Of a DNA stretch of 64,000 bases, positions 24,170-34,717 are shown piece by piece. The number at the start of each line of letters is the position of its first letter. The stretch's first letter is position 1. The notes under the pieces are model-generated. The model saw nothing but the letters and a program-made list of their open reading frames with translations. It had not been told where the DNA came from and did no database searches. The stretch is taken from contig JACTAT010000052.1 of assembly GCA_014526335.1 (NCBI GenBank), forward strand, positions 5,387,221 through 5,451,220, read 5' to 3'. Source of the stretch: Chrysaora quinquecirrha (lineage: Eukaryota > Cnidaria > Scyphozoa > Semaeostomeae > Pelagiidae). Both the position numbers and the translations under genes were made by a program.

Positions 24170-24531
24170 GTACACGTTTTTTTATAAGCAAGTGGTTTAT
24201 AAAAAAGTAGTGCTCAACTTCTAAAAAACTTAAGAAAGTTCAATACTGGATTCTTGAAACTTAATAAAGTTCTGTTTCATACTTTCACTCCTAATGTTCT
24301 GTGTTTTATATTTGCTCTTCTGTTACGTCGCTCATCTTGCTATTAAACGAGCCTAATGATTATTTTCTTTGAAAAACGTTGTATTTGTGCAATGTATACA
24401 GTGCCTTAAACTGTATTCCAAAATTTTTTCTAAGAAAGTCACAAGAAAGTTTTGGCACTGAAAACATGAAATAGCTAAGAAAGTTTCAATACTGGCCCAA
24501 AAAAACTTTCTTATAAAAAAAACGTGTATTA
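24170..24531. mobile_element. TTATAAG MITE (GAAAG subfamily), S2, abutting exon 6 of the EF-hand pseudogene
   Basis: Starts gtacacgtttttttataag immediately next to the exon-6 sequence, where copy S1 has an AG acceptor and a TATAG microsatellite. Ends with an aaaaaacgtg terminus. Confidence 0.75.
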
Positions 24532-25704
24532 TTGTATAGTAATTGTAGTCGGAAAAATAGCATATCTGTGAAATGAGATGACATCATTCATGATGTCATA
24601 CTAGGCTTTTTCATCTCTATGGACTTTATTTATTGTAACTATGTAGTGGTTTTAAGCCAGTTGATTTAACTATTATAATAATATAGTAGCTCAGAATAGA
24701 AATCTAGAGTATTCTTATCATAGTAAAGGTTAGCAAGATAACCTATTCCTCAAAATTCTCACTGATAGGATTTTATTGTAAGTAGTGGTTAAGCCAGATG
24801 ATTTAATAAGATTACAAGGGTTTATACTTTCAGGGTGATTTAAGCGTTAAAAATTTCCTATCGAATAACTAGATTTGAAACTTTTAAGCCTTTTCTCTCA
24901 TTCAGAAAGAATGAGGAATAATTCCTGGTGGAACACCTTGCATTAGTAGAATGCTAACTGAAGATCATTACTGCGGAGCAGCGAGAAGCGTCTGCGTAGC
25001 AGAATAGTAGGTTAGAAAAAACTTAATTTTGTGTATGTTTATTTCGAGGCTATCGGTTTCTTTTCGTCTTCAAAAAGAGGCTATTCGATCCAACATACGT
25101 TTTTCTTTTCACCTGACATCATTTTCAATTCTAACCATACCTCACTGCAAACCTACTTGAAAACCCCCAAAACACTGGGACTCATTGGCTGGGTAATAGT
25201 ATTTCTATATTTTTTATGATAGTCTTAGACATGCCTATTGCTTTCAGCAATCTACAGAGGTCTATTTAGCGTAAGGCTGTGGCTAAACTCGAAGTCATGT
25301 CGTGCGCGACATTATATTCGGCATATCTTCCAGGTTGGCTAAACATGCGAGTGAAAAGTCGCGGAAAAAAATAATTTTTCTGTTGTCTCCCAGAAACATT
25401 TCCGTGTCTCCCACTGCAAATTTTGTCGCGCCCTACAATGTTTCCGAGGTGGCTGGACAGGGAAACAACGAGGGACATGTCACACGAGATATTGTCACGC
25501 GTGGCATGTCTACTGGTTTAGCCTAACCAACAAATAGAGTATAGAAGGGAAATTTCACACCAAGAACGTCAGAGTAAGTTTAGTGAAAAATATCAACATC
25601 AATATCAATGCAAACCTTAGTAAGAGGGGGGTCCTTATGAGAGCGGGGGTAGGTTGGAATTTTTTCTAAAAATTAATTAGCAGGGGGGCGGCAATTAGGC
25701 ACCT

Positions 25705-25800
25705 AAGAGAATGGATGCGGCATGCATAGTAAGTCTAAATTAGCTGAAAAAGCTAGAAACAACAGCCTACTCAAAACAAAGTAACAACAACAACAACAAC
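25705..25800 (+). mobile_element. tail remnant of the 5S-derived SINE in S2
   Basis: Only the end from gaatggatgcggcatgcatag on remains; the 5S head is missing compared with S1. Confidence 0.65.
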
Positions 25801-26149
25801 TTTCACGTTTTCGCATTTGTATAAATCTTCTCATCACGTATCACGAAAATACCCCTTCCCGCCTCCCCCTTTCCACCTTCTTATAAGTAACAATAGCTAC
25901 AAAATACCTTCATAAAGTCGATGCTTGTCAAATCAGAGCATTGTAATCTGAACTGCAGCAAGAAGTTTTCTTCTGTTGGCAGTATTCGTGATAGCTACAG
26001 AGAAAAGTTTCAGTCAAGCAGAATATGAACAAAAGATAGAGCTAGAAGCAGTAGAGTTCAGTTTGAAAAATTCCTACGGTATTCCTTAGTATTTTCACTT
26101 CATACCACATTAATTCCCTCACTCCTGTGATGTCTTGCTATTCCTTATT

Positions 26150-26850
26150 TATTAATCATTAGCATCTAATATTATCATAATTAGCATTCTTCAGCATCTT
26201 CATTTCGTGCTGTATTTACAGGTATCTTATCTTATACCGTATTCATAAGCATCTTCATTTCATACCTTATTCATTAGCATCTTCATTTCTTACTGTATTC
26301 ATTGGTATCTTATTCATTATGTACCATATTCATTAGCATCCTCATTTTATATCGCATTAGTTAGCATCTTCATTTCACACCATATTCATTAGCGTCTTCA
26401 TTTGATACCATATTCATTGGAATCTTCTTTTCATCTAATTTCATACTGCACTCATTGAAATCTTCATTTCATACCGCATTCGTTAAGCATCTTAATTTTG
26501 TACCGCATTATTTAGCATCTTGATTTTAAAATATATTCATTACCTTCTTCATTTCATACCTTGTTCATTAGTACTACTCTTATTTCATACCGTATTGATT
26601 AGCTTCTTCATTTCGTACCATATTCATTAGCATCTTCCTTTCTTACTGCATTCTTTAGCATCTTCATTTCTTACTGTATTCATAGGTATCTTACTTCGCA
26701 CCATATTGGTTAGCATCTTCATTTCATACCGTATTCATTAGCAAACACTCTTAAGCGTCTTCATTTTTCACTGTGTTCCTTAACAATTTAATTTCGTACC
26801 GTATTCATTGGCATCTTCATTTCATGCCGTATTCATCGTCATGTTCGAAG
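26150..26850. repeat. roughly 30-bp minisatellite, S2
   Basis: Equivalent of 11845-12555. A few similar units also occur at about 62750-62870 in AP-1 gamma. Confidence 0.9.
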
Positions 26851-27080
26851 TTCGAACTATGCAGTTACTGAATAAAAGTACATATATAGAAGATATGCAA
26901 CACTGTTTTTATCGTTCGTAGAAGCAATTTTTTGTGCGTAGTTGTAGAAAAATCAGTGAACACCATTAAGAACACTCAAGCTTCAAATTATTCAAAAGAT
27001 AAAAACATCGAGCCTCGGCAAAAATCAACTGGTTCTTATAGAAACGAGTTTATATGTAAATTGATGGTTTATTTAGCCAG

Positions 27081-27479
27081 TACACGCTTTTTTTTATAAA
27101 GAACCACTTTATAAGGAACCTACATTTAGAAGGCCCGAAAATTTAAAGAACTTATACTACTAAAGAGAAAATCATTACGGAACTTTTCAATGTTGAATGT
27201 TTTTATCACTGCAAATAATCAAGAATTAGAAAGCCGGTTCCATTCATTTGCAGTCAAAAATCGCATAAATTGTACGTTACACATGTATCAAATGTTTCTT
27301 TGAGTAGTCTCGAGCTTTGCTCACATGCAAATGTCTCTCTTTTATTGTTAGGACCACTGTATGTGCAGTTAAAATTAAGGAACTATAAAGGAACTTTTGG
27401 AACTACAATAAGAGGCCCAAAAATAAGGAACTTTTAGAACTAGGCCTTGAGGTAGGTTCCTTATAAAAAAATGCGTGTA
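27081..27479. mobile_element. TTATAAG MITE (GGAAC subfamily), S2
   Basis: Paralogous position to 12801-13198 in the duplicated segment. Confidence 0.8.
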
Positions 27480-28003
27480 TTAAATTTTGCCTTACAGCAT
27501 CGAGAAAGCATGAGCAAGACCTTAGAATGAAAACGAAAGTAGTTACCTACCTCGGCTAGTTCAATCCGTTTGTCATTATTAGCATCGTAGTTTTTCAGGA
27601 GTGTTTCTTTAAAGTCCTTTAGAGCTTTTACTTCATTGGCCTATAATTACATGATAACTAATGTTGAATATCTACAATCGTAGAGAAAATTGTTAGAAAC
27701 AAGTTTGAAAAGATACGCTCATATATCCTTTATTTCCCCCATCTAACCCCCTTCCCCAGTTCAATAGTGGATATTTTGTTTCAATCACTGCCGAAGTATG
27801 CGCTCCAACATGCGACGGACAATGTCCGAAAAAGTGGTCAACATTTAGTGGGGGAAGGGGGCAAAGACATAGACCCAAAATCAATATGACGGAGTATTTG
27901 TCTCAACATATTTTTTCCATGATTAATAGCAAATCTTGTTTTAAAAGCAGTAATGTAAAACGGATAACTTTAACTACTTTTTATTTTTTAATTGTACGTA
28001 TAA

Positions 28004-28039
<36 letters not shown>

Positions 28040-28041
28040 CT
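28004..28041. repeat. AAC microsatellite, S2 only
   Basis: About twelve aac units just downstream of pseudogene exon 2; S1 has two or three. Confidence 0.9.
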
Positions 28042-28361
28042 TGAACTGGTACTTACACCAGTTTGTTGGTCAGAAAGTAAATCCGCCAAGAACAAGTCGA
28101 TTTCACTTCCCTCGATGTAGCCATTATCTGAAAAAGGCGGCAAAAGATTATATAAATGTATTCTGCCACGTACTCTTGATATAATACTTCAGGACCCATT
28201 CGTTTCTTATAAAATCAGAAAATTTCAGATAAAATTACTCTTATAATTCATGTTAGCCTGTTCCTAAAGGTTTTTTTGTGGGACCTCTTTTAATTAGATT
28301 GTAGTACCAAAACAACCTTAATAGTTCCTAAGTTTAGCTGCATATTTAGTGAGATGACCAC

Positions 28362-28820
28362 ACTCATTTTTTATAAGAAACTATGCTCTGAGCCACATAC
28401 ATTAGGGTTTCTTAACTTTGAGCACACAATTGGTATAATAAAAGTTTCTTGCAGAGTTTCTTAACTTAAAAGTCGAAATTTCAAACATTTCGTGAGATAA
28501 GGGTTTAACATGAAGTATCATAGACTGATTACCTGAGTCGTAGTTTCGCTATTGAATTGAATACAGTTTGAGCGACCTCCTTTAAGTGCTAGCCTCGGTC
28601 TCATGAGCGATAACTAGTACTCAGGTAATCAGAATTTACCCCAAGTATGATGACTATTTTACGTAAACATTACAAAATGCACATCAAGAAAATAGAAAGC
28701 TGAACTTAAAGGCCGAAATAGCTTCTTAATTTTTTTTACATCTTAGACCATATAGAAGAGTTTCTTGATTTTTTAGAAAAAGGCATATAAAGTTTCTTAT
28801 AGCCGGTTTCTTATAAAAAT
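28362..28820. mobile_element. TTATAAG MITE (GAAAC subfamily), S2, nested hairpin MITE
   Basis: S2 equivalent of 14051-14576. The nested hairpin element is at about 28521-28633. Confidence 0.72.
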
Positions 28821-29729
28821 AGTACAAATAGCCAGTTCTAAAGAGTAAGAGAAACTTTTTAGCAGGGTTTTTTAACGTGCAGTTCTACACAAAATGTGCA
28901 GTTCTAAAAATTTTTGTGCAGTTCTAAAAGACAAATTGTGCAGTTGAGAAACTGGCATAAAACATCGTTCACATTATTTTGTATACTTGTTGCCCTATAC
29001 CATAATAATGAAAGGTAAATCTTTGCAAAATAGCAGGTCTCATAGTTAGATTTTGCATACTCCAATCACGAAATGACCACAGGAGCGATTCTAGACCCAT
29101 AAAATTTAAAAATTTTCTCGGAGAGCATTCACCTATTGGACTATAAGGATAGTGTGCAGTTCTAAATTTTCTTTAAAAACCCTGGTCAAGGAAGTTGTAA
29201 GTTGTAGAAAAATCAATTTTGATATAGGAAGACCATTAAGAACACTCGCGTCTCAAATTATTCAAAAAAATAAGATCTTCGAACCTCTGCAGCAATTATC
29301 TGGTTCTTATAAAATGTCAATGTAACCTACCATCCTTGTCATACTTTTTAAAACAAGCAAGAAATTCGTTTGAAGTAATCTGCTGTTGGCCATTCCATGT
29401 AGAAACGAAAGGCTGCAAGCTTTTCATGTTGCGTTTTTCTGCAGCCATTTTCAGAACTTAACAACTTTGATAAGACTAGAAATTGATCACACTAAATAAA
29501 CATGAATATTCTTTAAACCATTGAGATTTAAATTCAGGGTATTCTATTCTTAAGATTTCCCAGGGGGGCAGGGGCAGTGTCTCCACAAATGAATTTGCAA
29601 GTATCTGCTTTCTCTGATTTCAAGGCCTGTTAAATTCTGGCCCAAATAGAAAGTAAGAAATTTTCATATTTTGGCAAGTACAAAATTTCAGTCCAGACGG
29701 TCTTTCGTTGAAAATGTCTTTTCGACACA

Positions 29730-30131
29730 ATAAACGCTTTTTTATAAAAAACCACTTCATATAGGAACCTACATGTTGACCCAAGCCAAAAAATTTAAAG
29801 AACTTATACTACTAAAAATAAAATCGCTAAGGAACTTTTCAATTTTGAAAATTTATAACTCCAAACAATCAAGAATTTAAGCCGGTTCCATCTATAAATT
29901 TTTGGTTAAAATTCACATAAATTGTATGTTACACCTGTAACAAATGTTTCCTTGAATAGTTTCAAACTTTGCTCACCTACCTACAAGTGTTTCTTTATAA
30001 GAGACAGTCACTAAATATGCAGCTAAGCTAAAGGAAGCTTTGGGTACAGCAATTAGATTAAAAGGTCGAAAAATAATGGACTTTTGCAACTAGACCTTGA
30101 ACTAGGCTCTTTGCAAATTGAAAAGCGTGTA
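29730..30131. mobile_element. TTATAAG-family MITE, unit A
   Basis: Ends aaacgcttttttataaaaaacc and gcaaattgaaaagcgtgtacg, with the skeleton cctacatgttgacccaagcc. Copies at 33621-34024 and 37638-38040 come from the tandem array. Confidence 0.7.
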
Positions 30132-30163
30132 CGCTATCTTTGTTTCACTTAGGGGTTTTGGAA

Positions 30164-30206
30164 TCTGTCTACATCAAAACCAAAAGGCCGGTTTTGTGTA
30201 GACAGA
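30164..30206. other. 17-bp stem hairpin, unit A
   Basis: tctgtctaca-t-caaaacc pairs with ggttttg-t-gtagacaga around an 8-base loop. Conserved at 34055-34097 and 38071-38113. It lies just after the MITE and before the CCAAT-box cluster. Function unknown. Confidence 0.6.
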
Positions 30207-30245
30207 AAGAGTTCGTTTTCTCACTTGGACTCTTCAAATAATTCT

Positions 30246-30324
30246 ATTGGTCTTCCCGCTGTATCCGACCAGCTGATTGGTGTTCAAAACACAATGTCAA
30301 TTCAGCTTTTAGCTTTCTGATTGG
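30246..30324 (+). promoter_or_regulatory. cluster of three ATTGG (inverted CCAAT) boxes
   Basis: ATTGG at 30246, 30276 and 30320, the last two within gattggtg contexts. Present in all three units. They lie more than 500 bases past the peptide gene stop, so they would serve a plus-strand transcript if anything. A short ORF follows at 30424-30516 (30 aa, MPENDSAIHRN...), equivalent to 34315-34407 and, shortened by a stop, 38340-38426. No known protein is recognised in it. Confidence 0.3.
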
Positions 30325-30826
30325 TGCTTTTCGAGCCTCATTTGGGTACAAATTCCGCCTTATTCTATTGTTTCGGTCTGTTTCTGACGTTCATACTCTG
30401 AGGAGCGAAAAAGGCTTTTAAGTATGCCCGAAAATGATTCCGCTATTCATCGCAATCTTGAAGTTTTGTACAACTCAAAGACTATTTATTTGACCTCCCT
30501 AGAAAAATGGTTTTGAAGAGGACCTTTCTTGTAGAATTGCGCATAGTTACTACAAAAAATACGCCAAAGTTGCAGTATCAATTCTTGACTTCTATAATTG
30601 GGCCATTTGGTAGCCATTTTTAAGAAACTCAAATCTACTGGACCCAACTCTCGGGCCTCGATGGGTTTACCCCAAGGTAGCAAACCCTTGAAATTTCCAA
30701 TAAACAGATATAAGGAGGACAGGAAAAATAAAAACACTTTTTATCAGTATCTTTGCATCGTAATATCATAGAAAAAGATTAATTAGAATCTTGCGTAAGA
30801 TGCAAGTCCAAGTCTTGCTCAGTTCT

Positions 30827-31530
30827 TTACCATCTTCTTCGTCTTCCACTGCCGCCCCAAGGTGTGCATCGACGGCGACACAAACGGTTGCAGAAGCAAG
30901 GGGCAGGATCTGTTGGAAAAAATGTGTCAATTGAGTGATAACTAAAACCTCTAGGGTATACTTAGGGGACACCTTGGGAACCAGAGAGGACATTGCCCCG
31001 AAGTTTGGAATTTCATTTTCTTACCAAACATTGTACTTCGTCTCATGTTCAGAATAAACGGGAGGCTTCTTATTGATTAAATCTCTTGATTGTTGCTTAA
31101 TTCAGTTTCTTAATGTAAAACCAACATTAAATAAAGAATGAGAGGGGTTTTGCGGACAACCCAAAAAAACAGATTATATAGATCATGGCAACCTTTTGCG
31201 GCCCCTGAATCCTCGTTAAGATCAGCAAAATCTAATCCATCATCAGGTTCTTCTTCATTATTTGCATCTGAAATTAAAATTGAAAAATTTACGAAAAGGC
31301 AATAAAGTACGAAAATGGGAACATACAAAACGTTGCACACATAAGCTGGTATGTAGTGTGTTTTGCTCTTATAAGAGGCAATGAGGCAATGAAAATATAA
31401 CTGTTGGATGATTTGTGGAGCTGGAAATTTTCCACAGAACAAGCCCTGCCTAGGGTTAGCCACAGGTTAACTTACCGCAAAATGCAAATGCGAACACAAG
31501 AACCAGAGAGAAAAGCAAAATGGTTTTCAT
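30827..31530 (-). CDS. secreted cationic cysteine-rich peptide precursor, paralogue A (antimicrobial-peptide-like)
   Basis: Three exons: 31530-31476, 31267-31193, 30909-30827; both introns are GT-AG in phase 1, giving 70 aa. Residues 1-18 (MKTILLFSLVLVFAFAFC) form a signal peptide, cleavable after C18 or A20. Residues 19-43 are an acidic propeptide with ten Asp/Glu and one Lys. Residues 44-70 are the mature part: DPAP, then four Cys as CxC-x3-C-x3-C including LCRRRC, then a Trp-Gly-rich stretch and a C-terminal GRRRRW; eight Arg against one Asp. Signal, anionic pro-region and cationic two-disulphide peptide match the general layout of antimicrobial-peptide precursors, with the pro-region likely balancing the mature charge. 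An excitatory or hormone-like disulphide peptide is the main alternative. I do not recognise the family. A possible AATAAA poly(A) signal on the minus strand lies near 30,483-30,488. Upstream sits a threefold 144-bp repeat. The activity is inferred, not shown. Confidence 0.72.
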
Positions 31531-31612
31531 TTTCTCAAGCTTTCTTGCTGATCAACCTTGTCTGTGACAAACTGAAATGTTTGGTTGAGGTTGAGGAATG
31601 AGCAAAGCATTT

Positions 31613-32045
31613 AATTGGGATGTTTTTCCGCTGGTACAAAAAGCCTTATTGATGAGCGGAAGAATTTGCTACAAAGGACATTATTTTCATTTCAAAATCG
31701 AGCGATTTGATTGGACGTTATTACTGCATTCTTATTAATACAAAGTAATACAACAGAATTGGGATGTTTTTCCGCTGGTACAAAAAAGCCTTATTGATGA
31801 GCGGAAGAATTTGCTACAAAGGAGATTATTTTCATTTCAAAATCGAGCGATTTGATTGGACGTTATTATTGCATTCTTATTAATACAAAGTAATACAACA
31901 GAATTGGGATGTTTTTCCGCTGGTACAAAAAAGCCTCATTGATGAGCGGAAGAATTCGCTACAAAGGACACTATGTTGTTGCGTTTCGTTTCAAAATCGA
32001 GCGATTTGATTGGACGTTATTACTGTACTGCATTCTAATGTAATA
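31613..32045 (-). promoter_or_regulatory. threefold 144-bp repeat upstream of peptide gene A
   Basis: Units start at about 31613, 31757 and 31902, each beginning aattgggatgtttttccgc. They lie 83-515 bases upstream of the peptide-A start codon. Unit B has one copy (from about 35977) and unit C none. A role as promoter or enhancer is inferred from position only. Confidence 0.45.
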
Positions 32046-32095
32046 CAAAGAAATTTATACAGCAGGATGTGTTTGGCTATCCTATCTTGAAAACA

Positions 32096-32265
32096 TGGAA
32101 TGTGGAATACTGGAATGGAATACTGGAATAAAATGGAATACTGGAATACTGGAATACTGGAATGATATTCCAGTCAATGCTGGAATGTTTCCAGTGATAA
32201 CTGGAATGGTATTCCAGTATTCCAGCATTGGAATACATTCCAGTATTCCAGACATATTCCAGACA
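32096..32265. repeat. GGAATACT/ATTCCAGT palindromic cluster, unit A
   Basis: Many direct and inverted copies of tactggaat within about 170 bases; the left half is in one orientation and the right half in the other, so a large hairpin can form. Duplicated at 36161-36330. Confidence 0.85.
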
Positions 32266-32933
32266 CTTGATAATTATATCCAAACAAGGGTGTCTTGTTT
32301 CCAAACAGTTGAAGATATTTCAATGAATATGAATATCTCAAATTTCACAAACGTCCATTGAAATCAGCTTGATTGAAGCGAAACAGGCGAAGAACTCTTG
32401 ACCCAAGATTCTAAGGACCACCCAGTGGCACAATTTACTAATTTCCAAATCATTAATGCATTGATGATAAGTCTATGCGGTATCAAAATACACCTTTCCA
32501 GCAGATCATGGATGCATCGCACATTCAAGTGATAAGACTGTTTCTCGCCATGAGATTGATTTTCACTGAGTTTTGCGTTTGAAACTGAGTAACGAAAAAT
32601 GAGGGGACACTATAGTCACCACTTATCATGACAAGCCTTTGATATTTAGTTGGGCAACGTTTCCGGAGAGATCCGTCTCCCATCATCGGGCAATGAGAAA
32701 TGTGGTTTCTTGGCTATTTAGTGCAAAGGTCGGATCGAATGGTGTGAAATTAACCGGACCTGCGAGGAAGCTCGGAATTTTTTGGCGCTCAGTTTCTAAA
32801 ATTTTGTGGCGCCAAAATTGCGGTCAGTGCAGCTTTTGATGTTATTCAAACAGATTTCTGGGATTGAGTAAGATACTTGATTGATACAAGGAGTTGATAG
32901 AACTGAGTGAATGCTTTCTTTAACAAGTCTGTT

Positions 32934-33219
32934 TTAACATGTCCTGAAGGCTAGTTTTCCATCATTCTCTACCTCTGTAGTGAACTTCAATTTCACATGT
33001 AGGGAATTGATGTGCTTATAGAAATCTTCCATCTTGTCCCTCTTCATAATCATGAACACATCATCTACATATCTCTCCTATACTTTTGGTTTCTCAATGT
33101 ATGAATCAAGGGCAAGCGATTCTTTTCTTGCATAAAGATCTCAGCAACTACAGAAGAGGCAGGTTTTCCCAGTGCTACTCCATTTGTTTGTGAGATAAAC
33201 TTCCCATTGAATTTGAACA
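32934..33219 (-). mobile_element. Penelope-like element reverse transcriptase fragment, unit A (broken)
   Basis: The minus strand reads FKFNGKFISQTNGVALGKPA, then SSVVAEIFMQ, and, after a frameshift, RYVDDVFMIMKRDKM and a segment with HINSLHVKLKFTTEVENDGK. The YVDD catalytic motif and the GVALGKPASSVVAEIF block match the RT core of Penelope-like elements. Only about 95 codons remain, with a stop before RYVDD and a 1-base frameshift. No endonuclease or complete RT is present. Confidence 0.75.
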
Positions 33220-33226
33220 TTCCCCT

Positions 33227-33390
33227 CGTTCCACAGAGTATCAACATTCCCCGATTCCGCAAATAGCAACAACTCTCGTTCCACAGAATAGCAACTTTCC
33301 CCGATTCCACAGAATCATTCCTGTCGTTCCACAGAATAGCAACATTCTCAGGTTCCGCAGAGTAGAAACATCTCTTGGTTCTACAGGATA
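33227..33390. repeat. ttccacagaatagcaacatt-type tandem repeat, unit A
   Basis: About seven degenerate copies of a roughly 24-bp unit with a gttcca-caga core. A shorter version is at about 37293-37400 in unit B. Confidence 0.7.
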
Positions 33391-33620
33391 CCGGAGGCTA
33401 GCGTGTTTTTACCGCGAGTAGTACATTTGGATTGTATTGACAACTTTCCTGGGTTTACTTTCTGCAACATGGCGAAAATTCGAGCATTTCATCCGACCCA
33501 GTTGCTGATTTCAAGGCCGGTTAAATTCTGGCCCAAATAGAAAGTAAGAAATTTTCCTATTTTGGCAAGTACAAAATTTCAGTCCAGACGGTCTTTCGTT
33601 GAAAATGTCTTTTCGACACA

Positions 33621-34024
33621 ATAAACGCTTTTTTATAAAAAACACTTCATATAGAAACCTACATGTTGACCCAAGCCAAAATAATTTAAAGAACTTATAC
33701 TACTAAATATAAAATCGCTAAGGAACTTTTCAATTTTGAAAATTTATATCTCCAAACAATCAAGAATTTAAGCCGGTTCCATCTATGAATTTTTGGTTAA
33801 AATTCACCTAAATTGTATGTTACACCTGTAACAAATGTTTCCTTGAATAGTTTCAAACTTTGCTCACCTACCTACAAGTGTTTCTTTATAAGAGACAGTC
33901 ACTAAATATGCAGCTAAGCTAAAGGAAGCTTTGGGTACAGCAATTAGATTAAAAAGGTCGAAAAATAATGGACTTTTGCAACTAGACCTTGAACTAGGCT
34001 CTTTGCAAATTGAAAAGCGTGTAC
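33621..34024. mobile_element. TTATAAG-family MITE, unit B
   Basis: Equivalent of 29730-30131 in unit B. Confidence 0.7.
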
Positions 34025-34717
34025 GCTATCTTTGTTTCACTTAGGGTTTTGGAATCTGTCTACATCAAAACCAAAAGGCCGGTTTTGTGTAGACAGAAAG
34101 AGTTCGTTTTCTCACTTGGACTCTTCAAATAATTCTATTGGTCTTCCCGCTGTATCCGACCAGCTGATTGGTGTTCAAAACACAATGTCAATTCAGCTTT
34201 TAGCTTTCTGATTGGTGCTTTTCGAGCCTCATTTGGGTACAAATTCCGCCTTATTCTATTGTTTCGGTCTGTTTCTGACGTTCATACTCTGAGTAGCGAA
34301 AAAAGCTTTTAAGTATGCCCGAAAATGATTCCGCTATTCATCGCAATTTTGAAGTTTTGTACAACTCAAAGACTATTTATTTGGCCTCCCTAGAAAAATG
34401 GTTTTGAAGAGGACCTTTCTTGTAAAATTGCGCATAGTTACTACAAAAAATACGCCAAAGTTGCAGTATCAATTCTTGACTTCTATAATTGGGCCATTTG
34501 GTAGCCATTTTTAAGAAACTCAAATCTACTGGACCCAACTCTCGGGCCTCGATGGGTTTACCCCAAGGTAGCAAACTCTTGAAATTTCCAATAAACAGAC
34601 ATAAGGAGGACAGGAAAAGTAAAAACACATTTGATCAGTATCTTTGCATCGTAATATCATAGAAAAAGATTAATTATAATCATGCGTAAGATACAAGTCC
34701 AAGTCTTGCTCAGTTCT

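Larger units (their letters stand above)
16787..29448 (-). pseudogene. duplicated, broken copy of the hexa-EF-hand gene
   Basis: Second copy of the gene at 471-15286. Retained exons: 29448-29331 (1), 28127-28057 (2), 27640-27551 (3), 25994-25908 (4), 24169-24089 (6), 23958-23903 (7), 22893-22851 (8), 21547-21491 (9). Exon 5, carrying EF loop 3, is deleted near 25,523. Exon 10, carrying most of EF loop 5, is deleted near 17,310. Exon 11 survives only as its 3' half (about 16787-16845) with two 1-base losses in T runs. Exon 6 has lost its AG acceptor because a MITE terminus now abuts it at 24,170. Retained codons show only synonymous differences from copy 1 (about ten, in exons 3, 4 and 7; none seen in 1, 2, 6, 8 or 9). 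The reading frame could still give an N-terminal protein with EF loops 1-2. A truncated functional product or a divergent haplotype placed in tandem are alternatives. Confidence 0.75.
16346..29611. repeat. segmental duplication, copy S2
   Basis: Collinear with 23-15456, with several deletions and small insertions listed under S1. It ends at 29,611, two bases before the first unit of the next tandem array begins, so two unrelated duplication blocks abut. Confidence 0.92.
29614..33504. repeat. tandem 4-kb unit A
   Basis: First of three tandem units; starts ctgatttcaaggcc. Contents in order: palindromic MITE, 43-base hairpin, CCAAT-box cluster, peptide gene A on the minus strand, 144-bp repeat x3, GGAATACT palindromic cluster, a stretch with no recognised gene, Penelope-like RT remnant, 24-bp ttccacaga-type repeats. 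Unit B follows directly. Confidence 0.93.

Noticed and set aside
30424..30516. 30-aa plus-strand ORF downstream of the CCAAT cluster as a gene
   Set aside because: Unit C has a premature stop and the start codon context varies; recorded only as a possible short ORF under the CCAAT feature.
30766..30993. 75-codon frame on the minus strand over the peptide exon, conserved in three units
   Set aside because: It is the wrong frame of the real exon 3. Its acidic DEEDG run is the antiphase reading of the Arg codons, and it ignores the splice site.
31476..31530. peptide exon 1 read on the plus strand as a coding region (31404-31601)
   Set aside because: The plus-strand frame has no domain, whereas the minus strand gives a clean signal peptide with donor site in three paralogues.
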